The notes beneath the pieces were generated by a model. It searched no databases and had not been told where the DNA came from. It saw only the letters and a program-made list of their open reading frames with translations. Shown here in pieces: positions 27,974 to 36,169 of a stretch of DNA of 37,036 bases (its first letter is position 1; every line of letters begins with the position of its first letter). The DNA is from Siculibacillus lacustris. GTDB lineage: Bacteria > Pseudomonadota > Alphaproteobacteria > Rhizobiales > Ancalomicrobiaceae. The position numbers were made by a program, and so were the translations under genes. The stretch lies in the NCBI RefSeq assembly GCF_004328075.1, contig NZ_SJFN01000029.1, positions 24,072 through 61,107 of the forward strand, written 5' to 3'.

Positions 27974-28588
27974 ATGCGTCAGTCCAAGACGACGAGGGTC
28001 GACGAATCGCAGACCTTCGCACCGGTGCGGCTCGACCCTTTCTCCCTGCCGCAACGCTTTCGTTACGATACCGGGATCGATCCGCGTGACGGCCGGCCGC
28101 TCGGCGCGGCGGTGGTCTTCCTCGAAGCCCACGTCGCCCATGTCTGCCGGTACCTGCCGTCCGGCCTGCCGATCGACCTGCAACTGCCGATGACCGCCTT
28201 CGAAGGCGTGGCGGTGCGGATCCTGCCCGATCGGGTCGGCGCCCACGGCGAGACGATCCCCGACGGCCGGGTGGTGATCGAACTGCTGCACCGCGACCCG
28301 CAGCTGTCGCTGCCGCTGTCGGTCGCCGACGACCTCGACGACGTCGCCGCCGACTGGAAGGCGTGGTCGCGCGCTCTGGCGCTGCCGATGCTGCTGGTCG
28401 AAAGCGACGGCTCGTGGCGGGCGATCGAGACCCGGCTCGGCGCGGTGACGGTCGGCGCGCCGCGGCCGCGGCGTCGGCGCTCGGTGCTGGCCGGAAGGCG
28501 GCCGCGCTTCCTCACCCGCCGCAAGGTCGGCGTGCCGCCGCGCGAACCGGTGGTGTTCGACGGTTACGAGATCTTCGGCCGCGACTGA
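27974..28588 (+). CDS. DUF6101-like hypothetical protein
   Basis: A 204-residue soluble protein with no signal peptide or TM helix. The visible core is FAPVRLDPFSLPQRFRYD, then a beta-rich middle with AVVFLEAHVAHVCRYLPSGLPIDLQLP and VVIELLHRDPQLSLPLSVADD, then a very basic RPRRRRSVLAGRRPRFLTRR stretch and a C-terminal REPVVFDGYEIFGRD. It resembles what I recall of DUF6101, an alphaproteobacterial family without known function. AGGAGG 8 nt upstream supports ATG 27974. It stands alone between divergent pmbA and convergent ubiA and ends in a strong terminator. Confidence 0.72.
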   Translation: MRQSKTTRVDESQTFAPVRLDPFSLPQRFRYDTGIDPRDGRPLGAAVVFLEAHVAHVCRYLPSGLPIDLQLPMTAFEGVAVRILPDRVGAHGETIPDGRVVIELLHRDPQLSLPLSVADDLDDVAADWKAWSRALALPMLLVESDGSWRAIETRLGAVTVGAPRPRRRRSVLAGRRPRFLTRRKVGVPPREPVVFDGYEIFGRD

Positions 28589-28638
28589 ACGCACGGTCGA
28601 ACCAACGACGTACCCCCTGTCCCTCGACCCCGGCGCGC

Positions 28639-28664
28639 GACCCCGCTCCGGGGTCGTTTCTTTT
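28639..28664 (+). terminator. Rho-independent terminator of the DUF6101-like gene
   Basis: GACCCCG (28639-28645), loop CTC, CGGGGTC (28649-28655), then GTTTCTTTT. A perfect 7-bp stem with a T-run, the most canonical terminator in the window. It sits just before the ubiA stop on the opposite strand. Confidence 0.85.
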
Positions 28665-28670
28665 GGCGGG

Positions 28671-29621
28671 TCACAGCCGGCGCAGGCCGTCGGCGACGAG
28701 ACCGGCGAACAGGATCCAGCCGGCCCAGCGGTTGGCGCGGAACAGCGCGAGGCAGGCGTCGGGGTCGTCGATGTCAAGGCGGATCACCTGCCAGGCGAGG
28801 TGAAGCGCGAAGCCGGCGAGCCCGATCCAGGCGAGAAGCCCGACCCCGGCGAGGGCGAAGGCCCCGGCATGGCAGAGGATCGCTGCGCCGTAGAGCCCGA
28901 CCAGCCAGCGGCGAGTGGCGCCGGCGAAGAAGCGGGCGGTCGAGCGCACGCCGACGATGGCGTCGTCCTCCTTGTCCTGGTGGGCGTAGATGGTGTCGTA
29001 GCCGATGGTCCACAGGATGCAGCCGAGGTAGAGCACCACCGGCGCGACGTCGAGGCGCTGCAGCGCCGCCGACCAACCGACCAGCGCCCCCCAGGAGAAG
29101 GCGAGGCCGAGGAAGGCCTGAGGCCAGTCGGTGATCCGCTTCATGAAGGGATAGATCGCCACGATCCCCAGCGACGACAGGCACAACACGATGGTGAAGC
29201 GGTCGAACTGGACCAGCACCACGAGCCCGACCAGCGCCTGCAGCCCGAGGAACGCCCAGGCGGCGCGGATCGACACCTGACCCGAGGGGATCGGCCGCGA
29301 GCGCGTGCGGGCGACGGCGGCGTCGATGTCGCGATCGACGAGGTCGTTCCAGGTGCAGCCGGCGCCGCGCATGGCGATGGCACCGATCATGAACAGAGCG
29401 AGGTGGAGCGGTTTCGGCCAGGGGCGGCCGGCGGCATCGGCGGCCAGCGCCGCCGACCACCAGCACGGCCACAACAACAGCCACCAGCCGATCGGCCGTT
29501 CCCAGCGGGCCAGCCGGGCATAGGGCCGAACGGCGCGCGGCAGCAGGGTATCGGCCCAATGGCCGCGCTCGGCGTCGGCGACGGTGCCGGCGGACGGCGG
29601 TTCGGACGGACGGGCGATCAT
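28671..29621 (-). CDS. ubiA: 4-hydroxybenzoate polyprenyltransferase
   Basis: A 316-residue polytopic membrane enzyme of ubiquinone synthesis. The first Mg/prenyl-diphosphate motif is N92-DLVDRDID (D96, D100) followed by RTRSRPIPSG; the second is YAHQDKEDDAIVGVRSTA. Both are typical of UbiA, whereas the CtaB signature is absent. It prenylates 4-hydroxybenzoate at the 3-position. ATG 29621 has GGAG 7 nt upstream. A perfect 8-bp inverted repeat lies directly before that ribosome-binding site. The gene is divergent from purD. Confidence 0.95.
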   Translation of the reverse strand: MIARPSEPPSAGTVADAERGHWADTLLPRAVRPYARLARWERPIGWWLLLWPCWWSAALAADAAGRPWPKPLHLALFMIGAIAMRGAGCTWNDLVDRDIDAAVARTRSRPIPSGQVSIRAAWAFLGLQALVGLVVLVQFDRFTIVLCLSSLGIVAIYPFMKRITDWPQAFLGLAFSWGALVGWSAALQRLDVAPVVLYLGCILWTIGYDTIYAHQDKEDDAIVGVRSTARFFAGATRRWLVGLYGAAILCHAGAFALAGVGLLAWIGLAGFALHLAWQVIRLDIDDPDACLALFRANRWAGWILFAGLVADGLRRL

Positions 29622-29630
29622 GGGGCTCTC

Positions 29631-29650
29631 CGGAGACGGCGTCGTCTCCG
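29631..29650 (-). promoter_or_regulatory. Inverted repeat next to the ubiA ribosome-binding site
   Basis: On the ubiA strand CGGAGACG, four bases, CGTCTCCG forms a perfect 8-bp hairpin whose last base is also the first G of the GGAG ribosome-binding site (29631-29628). It could affect translation of ubiA or serve as an operator in the purD/ubiA divergent region. Confidence 0.4.
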
Positions 29651-29785
29651 AGGTGGGCCGAAACCGCGGCGCCGTCAAGCCGCGCCGACACCGCTCGCGG
29701 CCGGCGTCCACGCGGACTCGACGCGTCCCGCCGCGGCTGCTAGATCGCGGGCGACGGCGACGGACCGGCTTCGGAGAGAGATCCC

Positions 29786-31093
29786 ATGAACGTGCTGCTG
29801 ATCGGTTCGGGCGGACGCGAGGATGCGCTCGCCCAGGCGCTCGCCCGCTCGCCCCGCCTCGACCGGCTGTGGGCGGCCCCCGGCAACCCCGGCATCGCCC
29901 GGGTCGCGACCTGCGTCGCCCTCGACGTCGCCGACCACGGGAGCGTGATCGCCTTCTGCCGCGCGGAAGCGATCGACTTCGTGGTGGTCGGGCCGGAAGG
30001 GCCGCTGGTCGCCGGCATCGTCGACGCGCTCGCCGCGGTCGGCATCGCCGCCTTCGGGCCGAGCGCCGCCGCCGCGCGGCTCGAAGGCTCCAAGGGCTTC
30101 ACCAAGGACATCTGCGCGCGCTGGGCGATCCCGACCGCCGCCTACGGCCGGTTTTCGGACCGCGAGGCGGCGCTCGCCCATCTCGACCGGGTCGGCGCGC
30201 CGATCGTCGTCAAGGCCGACGGGCTCGCCGCCGGCAAGGGCGTCACCGTCGCCGAGACCCTCGCGGACGCCCGAGCCGCGGTCGTCGACTGTTTCTCCGG
30301 GGCCTTCGGGGCGGCCGGCGCGGAAGTGGTGATCGAGGAGATGCTGATCGGCGAAGAGGCGAGCTTCTTCGCGCTGTGCGACGGCGACACGGCGCTGGCC
30401 TTCGCCTCGGCCCAGGACCACAAGCGCGCCTTCGACGGCGACCGCGGCCCCAACACCGGCGGCATGGGTGCCTATTCGCCGGCCCCGGTGATGACCGAGG
30501 CGATGAGCGAGCGGGTGATGGCCGAGATCATCCGCCCGACCGTGGCGGCGATGAAGGCCGAAGGTTGCCCGTTCAAGGGCGTGTTGTTCGCCGGTCTGAT
30601 GATCGGTGCCGACGGACCGAAGCTGATCGAATACAACACCCGCTTCGGCGATCCCGAGACCCAGGTGATGCTGGCCCGGCTCGACGGCGATCTCCTCGAT
30701 CTGCTGATAGCCACCGCCGACGGCACGCTGGCGTCGCGCGCCGTGCGCCTCGCCGACACCGCGGCGCTGACCGTGGTGATGGCGACCCGCGGCTATCCCG
30801 GGACTTACGCCAAGGGCTCGGAGATCCGCGGCATCGCCGCGGCCGAGGCCCTGCCGGGGGTCACCGTCCATCACGCCGGCACGGCGCGCGACGGCGATCG
30901 CCTCGTCGCCGCCGGCGGGCGGGTGCTCAACGTCACGGCGCGCGGCGCCAGCGTCGGCGAGGCCGCGGCGCGGGCCTATGCCGGGGTCGAGGCGATCGAC
31001 TGGCCCGACGGCTTCTGCCGCCGCGACATCGGCCGGCGGGCGATCGAGCGCGAATCCGCCGCCCCTCTCGCCGGGCCGGGCTCGGCGGCGTAA
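29786..31093 (+). CDS. purD: Phosphoribosylamine-glycine ligase (GAR synthetase)
   Basis: A 435-residue ATP-grasp enzyme for the second step of purine synthesis (phosphoribosylamine + glycine + ATP to GAR). The N-domain has [10 protein letters not shown] at 8-17, where most PurD proteins have GREHALA, so residue 13 is Asp instead of His. The remaining signatures are intact: [47 protein letters not shown] and [12 protein letters not shown] (metal ligands). GGAGAG 5-6 nt upstream supports ATG 29786. It is followed 51 nt later by a hydrolase gene in the same direction. Confidence 0.96.
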   Translation: MNVLLIGSGGREDALAQALARSPRLDRLWAAPGNPGIARVATCVALDVADHGSVIAFCRAEAIDFVVVGPEGPLVAGIVDALAAVGIAAFGPSAAAARLEGSKGFTKDICARWAIPTAAYGRFSDREAALAHLDRVGAPIVVKADGLAAGKGVTVAETLADARAAVVDCFSGAFGAAGAEVVIEEMLIGEEASFFALCDGDTALAFASAQDHKRAFDGDRGPNTGGMGAYSPAPVMTEAMSERVMAEIIRPTVAAMKAEGCPFKGVLFAGLMIGADGPKLIEYNTRFGDPETQVMLARLDGDLLDLLIATADGTLASRAVRLADTAALTVVMATRGYPGTYAKGSEIRGIAAAEALPGVTVHHAGTARDGDRLVAAGGRVLNVTARGASVGEAAARAYAGVEAIDWPDGFCRRDIGRRAIERESAAPLAGPGSAA

Positions 31094-31144
31094 GCTCCCC
31101 GCAGACGCCGTCCCGGACGAGGCGACGGCGCGAGGGGGGCGACC

Positions 31145-32068
31145 ATGGATCTCGTCGATCTCTATCCCGGCTGGGAGGCCCGCACCGTCGACGTCGGGGC
31201 GGTCAAGATCTTCGCGCGGATCGGCGGCCGGCCGGAGGCGCCGCCGCTGGTCTGCCTGCACGGCTTTCCCCAGACCCACGTGATGTGGCACCGCGTCGCG
31301 CCGGCGCTGGCCGAGCACTTCCGGGTGATCTTGCCGGATCTGCGCGGCTACGGCTGGTCCGGGGTCGCCGAAATCGACGCCGCACACAAGGCCATGTCGA
31401 AGCGGGCGATGGCGGCGGACGTGGTGGCGCTGATGGACGAGCTCGGGCACACGCGCTTCGCGGTGGTCGGCCACGATCGCGGCGCGCGGGTCGCCCATCG
31501 CCTCGCTCTCGACCATCCCGATCGGCCGACCCGGCTGGCGCTGCTCGACATCGTCCCGACCGCGACGATGTGGGCGCGGATGGACGCCGCGCTGGCGCTG
31601 CGGGTCTATCACTGGATGTTCCTGGCCCAGCCGGCGCCGATGCCGGAGACGCTGCTCACCGCTTCGTCGCGCGCCTGGATCGACCATACGCTCGCCGCCT
31701 GGACCGCGGCCAAGAGCCTCGCGCCCTTCAACACCAAGGCGCTCGCCCATTACCGGGCGTTCTTCGCGGTGCCGGAGCGGATCGCCGCGACCTGCGAGGA
31801 TTATCGCGCCGGCGCGACCATCGACCGCGCCGACGACGAAGCCGACCGGCTCGCCGGGCGACGGGTCGCGGTGCCGACGCGGGTGCTGTGGGGCGCCGCC
31901 GGCTTCCCGGCCGACGCCGCGGCCGATCCGCTCACCGTGTGGCGCGACTTCCTGGCGCCCGGGACGCCGCTCGACGGGCAGGCGATCGACGCCGGCCACT
32001 TCCTCGCCGAGGAGGCGCCCGCGGCGGTGGCGGCGGCCTTGCTGCCGTTCCTGTTTTCCGGCGGCTGA
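31145..32068 (+). CDS. Alpha/beta hydrolase, probable fluoroacetate (haloacetate) dehalogenase
   Basis: A 307-residue alpha/beta-hydrolase with an aspartate nucleophile: D111 in GHDRGARV, acid D135 and base H285 (DAGHFLAEE). The oxyanion-side motif HGFPQTH is at 39-45. Compared from memory with the Rhodopseudomonas palustris fluoroacetate dehalogenase (D110, R111, R114, D134, H155, W156, W185, Y219), every pocket residue is present one position later: R112, R115, H156, W157, W186, Y220. These bind the carboxylate and the fluoride. Such enzymes hydrolyse the C-F bond of fluoroacetate to give glycolate; epoxide hydrolase activity is the main alternative. GAGGGGGGC precedes ATG 31145. No halide exporter or haloacid regulator lies nearby. 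Confidence 0.85.
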   Translation: MDLVDLYPGWEARTVDVGAVKIFARIGGRPEAPPLVCLHGFPQTHVMWHRVAPALAEHFRVILPDLRGYGWSGVAEIDAAHKAMSKRAMAADVVALMDELGHTRFAVVGHDRGARVAHRLALDHPDRPTRLALLDIVPTATMWARMDAALALRVYHWMFLAQPAPMPETLLTASSRAWIDHTLAAWTAAKSLAPFNTKALAHYRAFFAVPERIAATCEDYRAGATIDRADDEADRLAGRRVAVPTRVLWGAAGFPADAAADPLTVWRDFLAPGTPLDGQAIDAGHFLAEEAPAAVAAALLPFLFSGG

Positions 32069-32133
32069 GCCTTCTCTTCCGCCCGGCCGATCCCCATCTC
32101 GGGGAGAGCCACCCGCAGGGGAGTAGTCGGAAC

Positions 32134-33036
32134 ATGACGGAACCTCGGATCGGAGTCGTGCTGGGCGGCGGCGGCGCCCGCGGTATCGCCCATATCCCGG
32201 TGCTGGAGGCCCTCGACGACCTCGGACTGGTGCCGACGGCGATCGCCGGCACGTCGATCGGCGCGATCATCGGCGCGGCGCGGGCCGGCGGCCTGTCGGC
32301 GGCGGAGATCCGCGAACGCACCCTCGAGAGTTTCGGCAATCGCTCGGCGGCGCTGGCCAAGCTGTGGACGCTGCGGCCGCGCAGGCTCGGCGACCTGCTG
32401 ACCGGCGGCATCGGCCTCGGACAACTGTCGCCGGAGAAGATCCTGACGGCTTACGTCGGCGACGCGCTTCGGCCGACCTTCGAGGACCTGCCGATCCCGC
32501 TGGCGGTGGTCGCCACCGATTATTACGGCGGCTGCGAAGTGGTGCTGACCACCGGCGAATTGCGCCGCGCGGTGGCGGCGTCGATCGCCATCCCGACGCT
32601 GTTCAAGCCGGTGGTGATCGACGGACGGGTGCTGATGGACGGCGGCATCATGAACCCGGTGCCGGTCGACGTGCTGACCCGCGAGGTCGACGTGGTCCTG
32701 GCGGTCGACGTGGTGTCCTTCCCCGAGCTGCAGGACGGCCACACCGTGCCCGGCGCGCTCGAGGCGATGTTCGGGGCGAGCCAGTTGCTGATGCAGCAGA
32801 TCGCCGCCGCCAAATTCGACAAGCGCCGGCCCGACATCCTGCTCCGCCCGGCGGTCGGCCACATCCGGGTGCTCGACTTCCTGGAGGCCAAGGCGATCCT
32901 GGCGGCCGGCGAGGGCCTGCGCGAGGAGACCAAGCGCCGGCTCGGCCGCCTGCTCGAGGCGGTCCACACCGAACCGCTGCCGGCGATCGAACCGCCCAAG
33001 AAGCGCGGCTTGCTGGCCCGGCGCCGGCGCGGCTGA
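32134..33036 (+). CDS. Patatin-like phospholipase (RssA/YchK-type)
   Basis: A 300-residue protein with the patatin Ser-Asp dyad: oxyanion loop GGGGARG at 11-17, nucleophile S41 in GTSIG (39-43), and D169 in DGG (DGGIMNPVPVD). The overall pattern (LGGGGARGIAHIPVLEAL, ATDYYGGCEVVL, AASIAIPTLFKPVVIDGRVLMDGG) is that of bacterial RssA-like patatins. No signal peptide is visible, so it is probably cytoplasmic or peripheral on the inner membrane. The C-terminus is basic (PPKKRGLLARRRRG). Substrate unknown; phospholipids or lysophospholipids are plausible. It ends 7 nt from the convergent tadA gene. Confidence 0.92.
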   Translation: MTEPRIGVVLGGGGARGIAHIPVLEALDDLGLVPTAIAGTSIGAIIGAARAGGLSAAEIRERTLESFGNRSAALAKLWTLRPRRLGDLLTGGIGLGQLSPEKILTAYVGDALRPTFEDLPIPLAVVATDYYGGCEVVLTTGELRRAVAASIAIPTLFKPVVIDGRVLMDGGIMNPVPVDVLTREVDVVLAVDVVSFPELQDGHTVPGALEAMFGASQLLMQQIAAAKFDKRRPDILLRPAVGHIRVLDFLEAKAILAAGEGLREETKRRLGRLLEAVHTEPLPAIEPPKKRGLLARRRRG

Positions 33037-33043
33037 CGGGACT

Positions 33044-33490
33044 TCAGCGGCGGTCGCGGAAGAAGGCCTTGAGCAGATCGCCGGCTTCGCCCGCGGCGAT
33101 GCCCGAATAGACCTCGGGGACGTGGTGGCAGGTCGGCGAGGCGAACAGGCGGACGCCGCTCTCCACCGCCCCGCCCTTGGGATCGGCGGCGCCGTAATAG
33201 ACCCGGCGCAGGCGGGCGAGCGAGATCGCCCCGGCGCACATCGGGCAGGGCTCGAGGGTCACCCACAGGTCGCAGCCGCCGAGCCGCTCGGTGCCGAAAC
33301 GGCGGGCGGCGGCGCGCAGGGCGACGATCTCGGCATGGGCGGTCGGATCGCGGTCGGTCAGGGTGCGGTTGCGCCCCGAAGCGATCACCGCGTCGCCGGC
33401 CACCACCACCGCGCCGACCGGTACTTCCCCCTCCGCGGCGGCGGCGCGCGCCTCGGCGAGGGCCTCGGGCATGAAGGTGCGGAAGATCAT
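33044..33490 (-). CDS. tadA: tRNA-specific adenosine deaminase
   Basis: A 148-residue zinc deaminase that converts A34 to inosine in tRNA-Arg(ACG). The catalytic motif HAE is at 52-54 and the zinc cysteines are in EPCPMC (C82, C85). The PVGAVVV and GRNRTLTDRDPTAHAEI segments are typical of TadA. ATG 33490 has GAGG 5 nt upstream. The reading frame stays open far upstream through the antisense of the neighbouring gene, but that is an effect of its GC-rich repeats and not a real extension. Confidence 0.95.
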   Translation of the reverse strand: MIFRTFMPEALAEARAAAAEGEVPVGAVVVAGDAVIASGRNRTLTDRDPTAHAEIVALRAAARRFGTERLGGCDLWVTLEPCPMCAGAISLARLRRVYYGAADPKGGAVESGVRLFASPTCHHVPEVYSGIAAGEAGDLLKAFFRDRR

Positions 33491-33543
33491 CGGAACCTCG
33501 GACGACGGAGGTGAAGGGCGGGGCCGGGTCGGAGAAGGCCGAT

Positions 33544-33569
33544 CGCGGTCGAATTTCAGGGCGACCGCG
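33544..33569. promoter_or_regulatory. Inverted repeat in the tadA/rluB divergent region
   Basis: CGCGGTCG (33544-33551), a 10-nt spacer, CGACCGCG (33562-33569): perfect 8-bp arms within the 144-nt region between divergent tadA and the rluB-like gene. Possible operator or hairpin. Confidence 0.35.
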
Positions 33570-33634
33570 GTGTGAGTCCCGCTCGCGGCGTCGGAACGCT
33601 TACACTTCGCGGCGACTTCGTCTAGTAAGGCCGG

Positions 33635-36169
33635 ATGATCATGATTTCCGAGACCGACACCGACGGAGCGCCGCAGGCCGGCGCCGACACCAACACCAAC
33701 GGCACCCCCGCGACGGCGGCGCCGAGGACCGACACGACCCCGGCCATCGCGCCGGCGAGCCCGGCGACCGAGCCGGCACCGGCGGAAGTCGCCGCGGCGA
33801 CGCCCGAGCCGATCGACGGCGCACCGACCGAGGTCGACGACGACGAGACGCTCGAGGTGATCGAAGCCCTCGACGCCTTCGACGACGAGGACGACGACGA
33901 TCTGGCGCTCGATCTCGACGAAGACGACGGCGATGACGAGGCGCCCGCCGTGGTCGCCGCGGCGCCGGCGCCGCGTCCGGCCAAGGCCAAGCGCGCCGCC
34001 GAGCCGGCGCCGCTGGAGGGCGAGCGCATCGCCAAGGTGCTGGCCCGCGCCGGCCTGTGTTCGCGCCGCGAGGCCGAGGACTGGGTCGCCGCCGGCCGAG
34101 TGACCATCAACGGTCGCACTCTGACCACCCCGGCGGTGACCGTCGGCCCGCGCGACCGCGTCACCGTCGACGGCAAGGCGCTGCCGACCAAGGAACGCAC
34201 CCGGCTGTGGCTGTTCCACAAGCCGCGCGGTCTGGTCACCACCACCCACGATCCCGAGGGCCGGCCGACGGTGTTCTCGGTGCTGCCGGTCGACATGCCG
34301 CGGGTCGTGACCATCGGTCGCCTCGACATCAACACCGAAGGCCTGCTGCTGCTGACCAACGACGGCGGCCTCGCCCGCGTCCTCGAACTGCCGGCCACCG
34401 GCTGGCTGCGCCGCTACCGGGTGCGGGCCTATGGCGAGGTCGAACAGGCGGCCCTCGACGAGCTGAAGCACGGCGTGTCGCTCGACGGCGTCGACTACGG
34501 CTCGATCGAGGCGGAGATCGACCGCGTCCAGGGCCACAACACCTGGCTGGTGATGGGCCTGCGCGAAGGCAAGAACCGCGAGGTCAAGCGCGTCCTCGGC
34601 GATCTCGGCCTGACCGTCAACCGGCTGATCCGCATCTCCTTCGGGCCGTTCCAGTTGGCCGACCTCGAAGAGGGCGAGATCCGCGAGATCCGCGGCCGGG
34701 TGCTGCGTGATCAGCTCGGCAAGCGGCTGGTCGCCGAATCCGGCGCCGATTTCGAAGCGCCGATCGTCCACCACATCCCCGGCGGCGAGAGCGACGAAGA
34801 AGAGGCGCCGAAGCGCAAGATCCGCGCCTTCACCCGCGGCGAGGACGGCAACGACGGCCGCCGTCGCGACGGCGACGCCCCGCGCGAGCGCACGCCGCGC
34901 ACCAAGATGGAATTCATCGGCACCGGCGACCGCAGCGGCGGCGAAGGCCGCGGCGAGCGGCCGCGGCCGTCCGGCTTCCGCAGCCGGCCCGACGGCGCCG
35001 CCCCCAAGAGCGGCGGCTACCGCGGCCGTCCGGACGGGGCCGCGCCGAAGAGCGAAGGCTACCGGGGTCGTCCCGAAGGCGCCGCGCCGCGCAGCGAAGG
35101 CTACCGCGGCCGCTCCGAGGGCGGTGCGCCGAAGAGCGAAGGCTATCGCGGCCGTCCCGACGGGGCGGCGCCGCGCAGCGAGGGCTACCGTGGACGGTCC
35201 GACGCCGGGCCGCCGAAGGGCGAGGGCTTCCGCCCGCGTCCCGAGGGCGCGGCACCGCGCAGCGAGGGCTATCGCGGCCGGTCCGATGCCGGGCCGCCGA
35301 AGAGCGAAGGCTATCGCGGGCGCTCGGCGCAGCGCGACGAGGGCGGCGAACGGCCGCGCTCGGAAGGTTATCGCGGGCGCTCTGAAGGCGGTGCCCCCAA
35401 GAGCGAGGGCTACCGCGGCCGTCCCGACGGCGGTGCACCGCGCAGCGAAGGCTATCGCGGTCGTTCCGATGCCGGGCCGCCCAAGAGCGAGGGCTACCGG
35501 GGCCGGTCGTCGGAAGGCGGCGCACCCAAGAGCGACGGCTATCGCGGCCGTCCCGAGGGTGGAGCGCCGCGCAGCGAAGGCTACCGGGGTCGCTCCGACG
35601 CCGGGCCGCCGAAGAGCGAGGGTTACCGCGGACGGTCCGCGCAGCGCGACGAGGGCGGCGAGCGGCCGCGCTCGGAGGGCTATCGCGGGCGTTCGGAGGG
35701 GGGAGCCCCGAAGAGCGAAGGCTATCGCGGACGCCCCGAAGGCGGCGCTCCGAAGAGTGAAGGCTATCGCGGCCGTCCCGAGGGGGGCGCCCCGCGCAGC
35801 GAAGGCTATCGCGGCCGTTCGGATGCCGGACCGCCCAAGCGCGAAGGCTACCAAGGTCGCTCGGACGGCGGGGCGCCGAAGTCGAGCTCCTACCGGCCGC
35901 GTCCGTCGGGCGACGGCGAGGGCGCCGGTGAGGCGCGCAGGAGTGCCGGTGGTACGGGCGAGGCGCGCAAGAGCGCGCCGGTGCGGGTCGAGGGCTTCGG
36001 GCCGAAGGGTCCCCGCGGCATGAACCCGGGCGGGCGCACCGGTCCCAAGGGACCGCCCGGCGCCAAGGGCCCCGGGGGCGGCAAGGGCGGCCCGGGCGGC
36101 AGTGGCAAGGGCGGCGGCTTCGGCAAGCGACCGGGCGGTCGCGGACCGTCGCCGCGCACGCCGAAATGA
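33635..36169 (+). CDS. rluB: RluB/RsuA-family 23S rRNA pseudouridine synthase with long repetitive tail
   Basis: An 844-residue protein, far longer than E. coli RluB (about 290). Parts: Thr/Pro/Ala-rich segment (1-60); acidic stretch (about 65-110, DDEDDDD); S4 RNA-binding domain (about 128-175, ERIAKVLARAGLCSRREAE); catalytic domain (about 185-350) with the aspartate in GRLDINTEGLLLLTNDG and the RsuA/RluB-type GKNREVKRVLGDLGLTVNRLIR; basic linker; 20 tandem units of about 14 residues (459-749, consensus SEGYRGRxxGGAPK/R); Gly/Pro/Lys-rich end (GPKGPRGMNPGG). The catalytic core looks fully functional (pseudouridine in 23S helix 89 in E. coli). ATG 33635 has AAGG close by; ATG 33641 is an alternative. 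Its TGA overlaps the rsmD ATG. Confidence 0.92.
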   Translation: MIMISETDTDGAPQAGADTNTNGTPATAAPRTDTTPAIAPASPATEPAPAEVAAATPEPIDGAPTEVDDDETLEVIEALDAFDDEDDDDLALDLDEDDGDDEAPAVVAAAPAPRPAKAKRAAEPAPLEGERIAKVLARAGLCSRREAEDWVAAGRVTINGRTLTTPAVTVGPRDRVTVDGKALPTKERTRLWLFHKPRGLVTTTHDPEGRPTVFSVLPVDMPRVVTIGRLDINTEGLLLLTNDGGLARVLELPATGWLRRYRVRAYGEVEQAALDELKHGVSLDGVDYGSIEAEIDRVQGHNTWLVMGLREGKNREVKRVLGDLGLTVNRLIRISFGPFQLADLEEGEIREIRGRVLRDQLGKRLVAESGADFEAPIVHHIPGGESDEEEAPKRKIRAFTRGEDGNDGRRRDGDAPRERTPRTKMEFIGTGDRSGGEGRGERPRPSGFRSRPDGAAPKSGGYRGRPDGAAPKSEGYRGRPEGAAPRSEGYRGRSEGGAPKSEGYRGRPDGAAPRSEGYRGRSDAGPPKGEGFRPRPEGAAPRSEGYRGRSDAGPPKSEGYRGRSAQRDEGGERPRSEGYRGRSEGGAPKSEGYRGRPDGGAPRSEGYRGRSDAGPPKSEGYRGRSSEGGAPKSDGYRGRPEGGAPRSEGYRGRSDAGPPKSEGYRGRSAQRDEGGERPRSEGYRGRSEGGAPKSEGYRGRPEGGAPKSEGYRGRPEGGAPRSEGYRGRSDAGPPKREGYQGRSDGGAPKSSSYRPRPSGDGEGAGEARRSAGGTGEARKSAPVRVEGFGPKGPRGMNPGGRTGPKGPPGAKGPGGGKGGPGGSGKGGGFGKRPGGRGPSPRTPK
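35009..35881 (+). repeat. Coding tandem repeat, 42-nt period, 20 units
   Basis: In-frame array inside the rluB-like gene. Seventeen units are 42 nt, one is 45 nt (35486-35530) and two are 57 nt (35303-35359 and 35615-35671, carrying AQRDEGGERPR). A larger block recurs: 35261-35443 corresponds to 35573-35755, offset 312 nt. Units differ mostly at synonymous positions (TAC/TAT, CGG/CGC), so the peptide is more conserved than the DNA. Confidence 0.95.

Noticed and set aside
33044..35854. A reading frame of over 900 codons on the minus strand opposite the rluB-like gene, in frame with tadA
   Set aside because: Its product is a low-complexity Ala/Arg/Phe translation of the 42-nt repeat antisense. 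The tadA start at 33490 has its own ribosome-binding site and matches the family length.
35009..35881. CRISPR-like array
   Set aside because: The repeats are contiguous, in frame and coding, with no unique spacers and no cas genes nearby.
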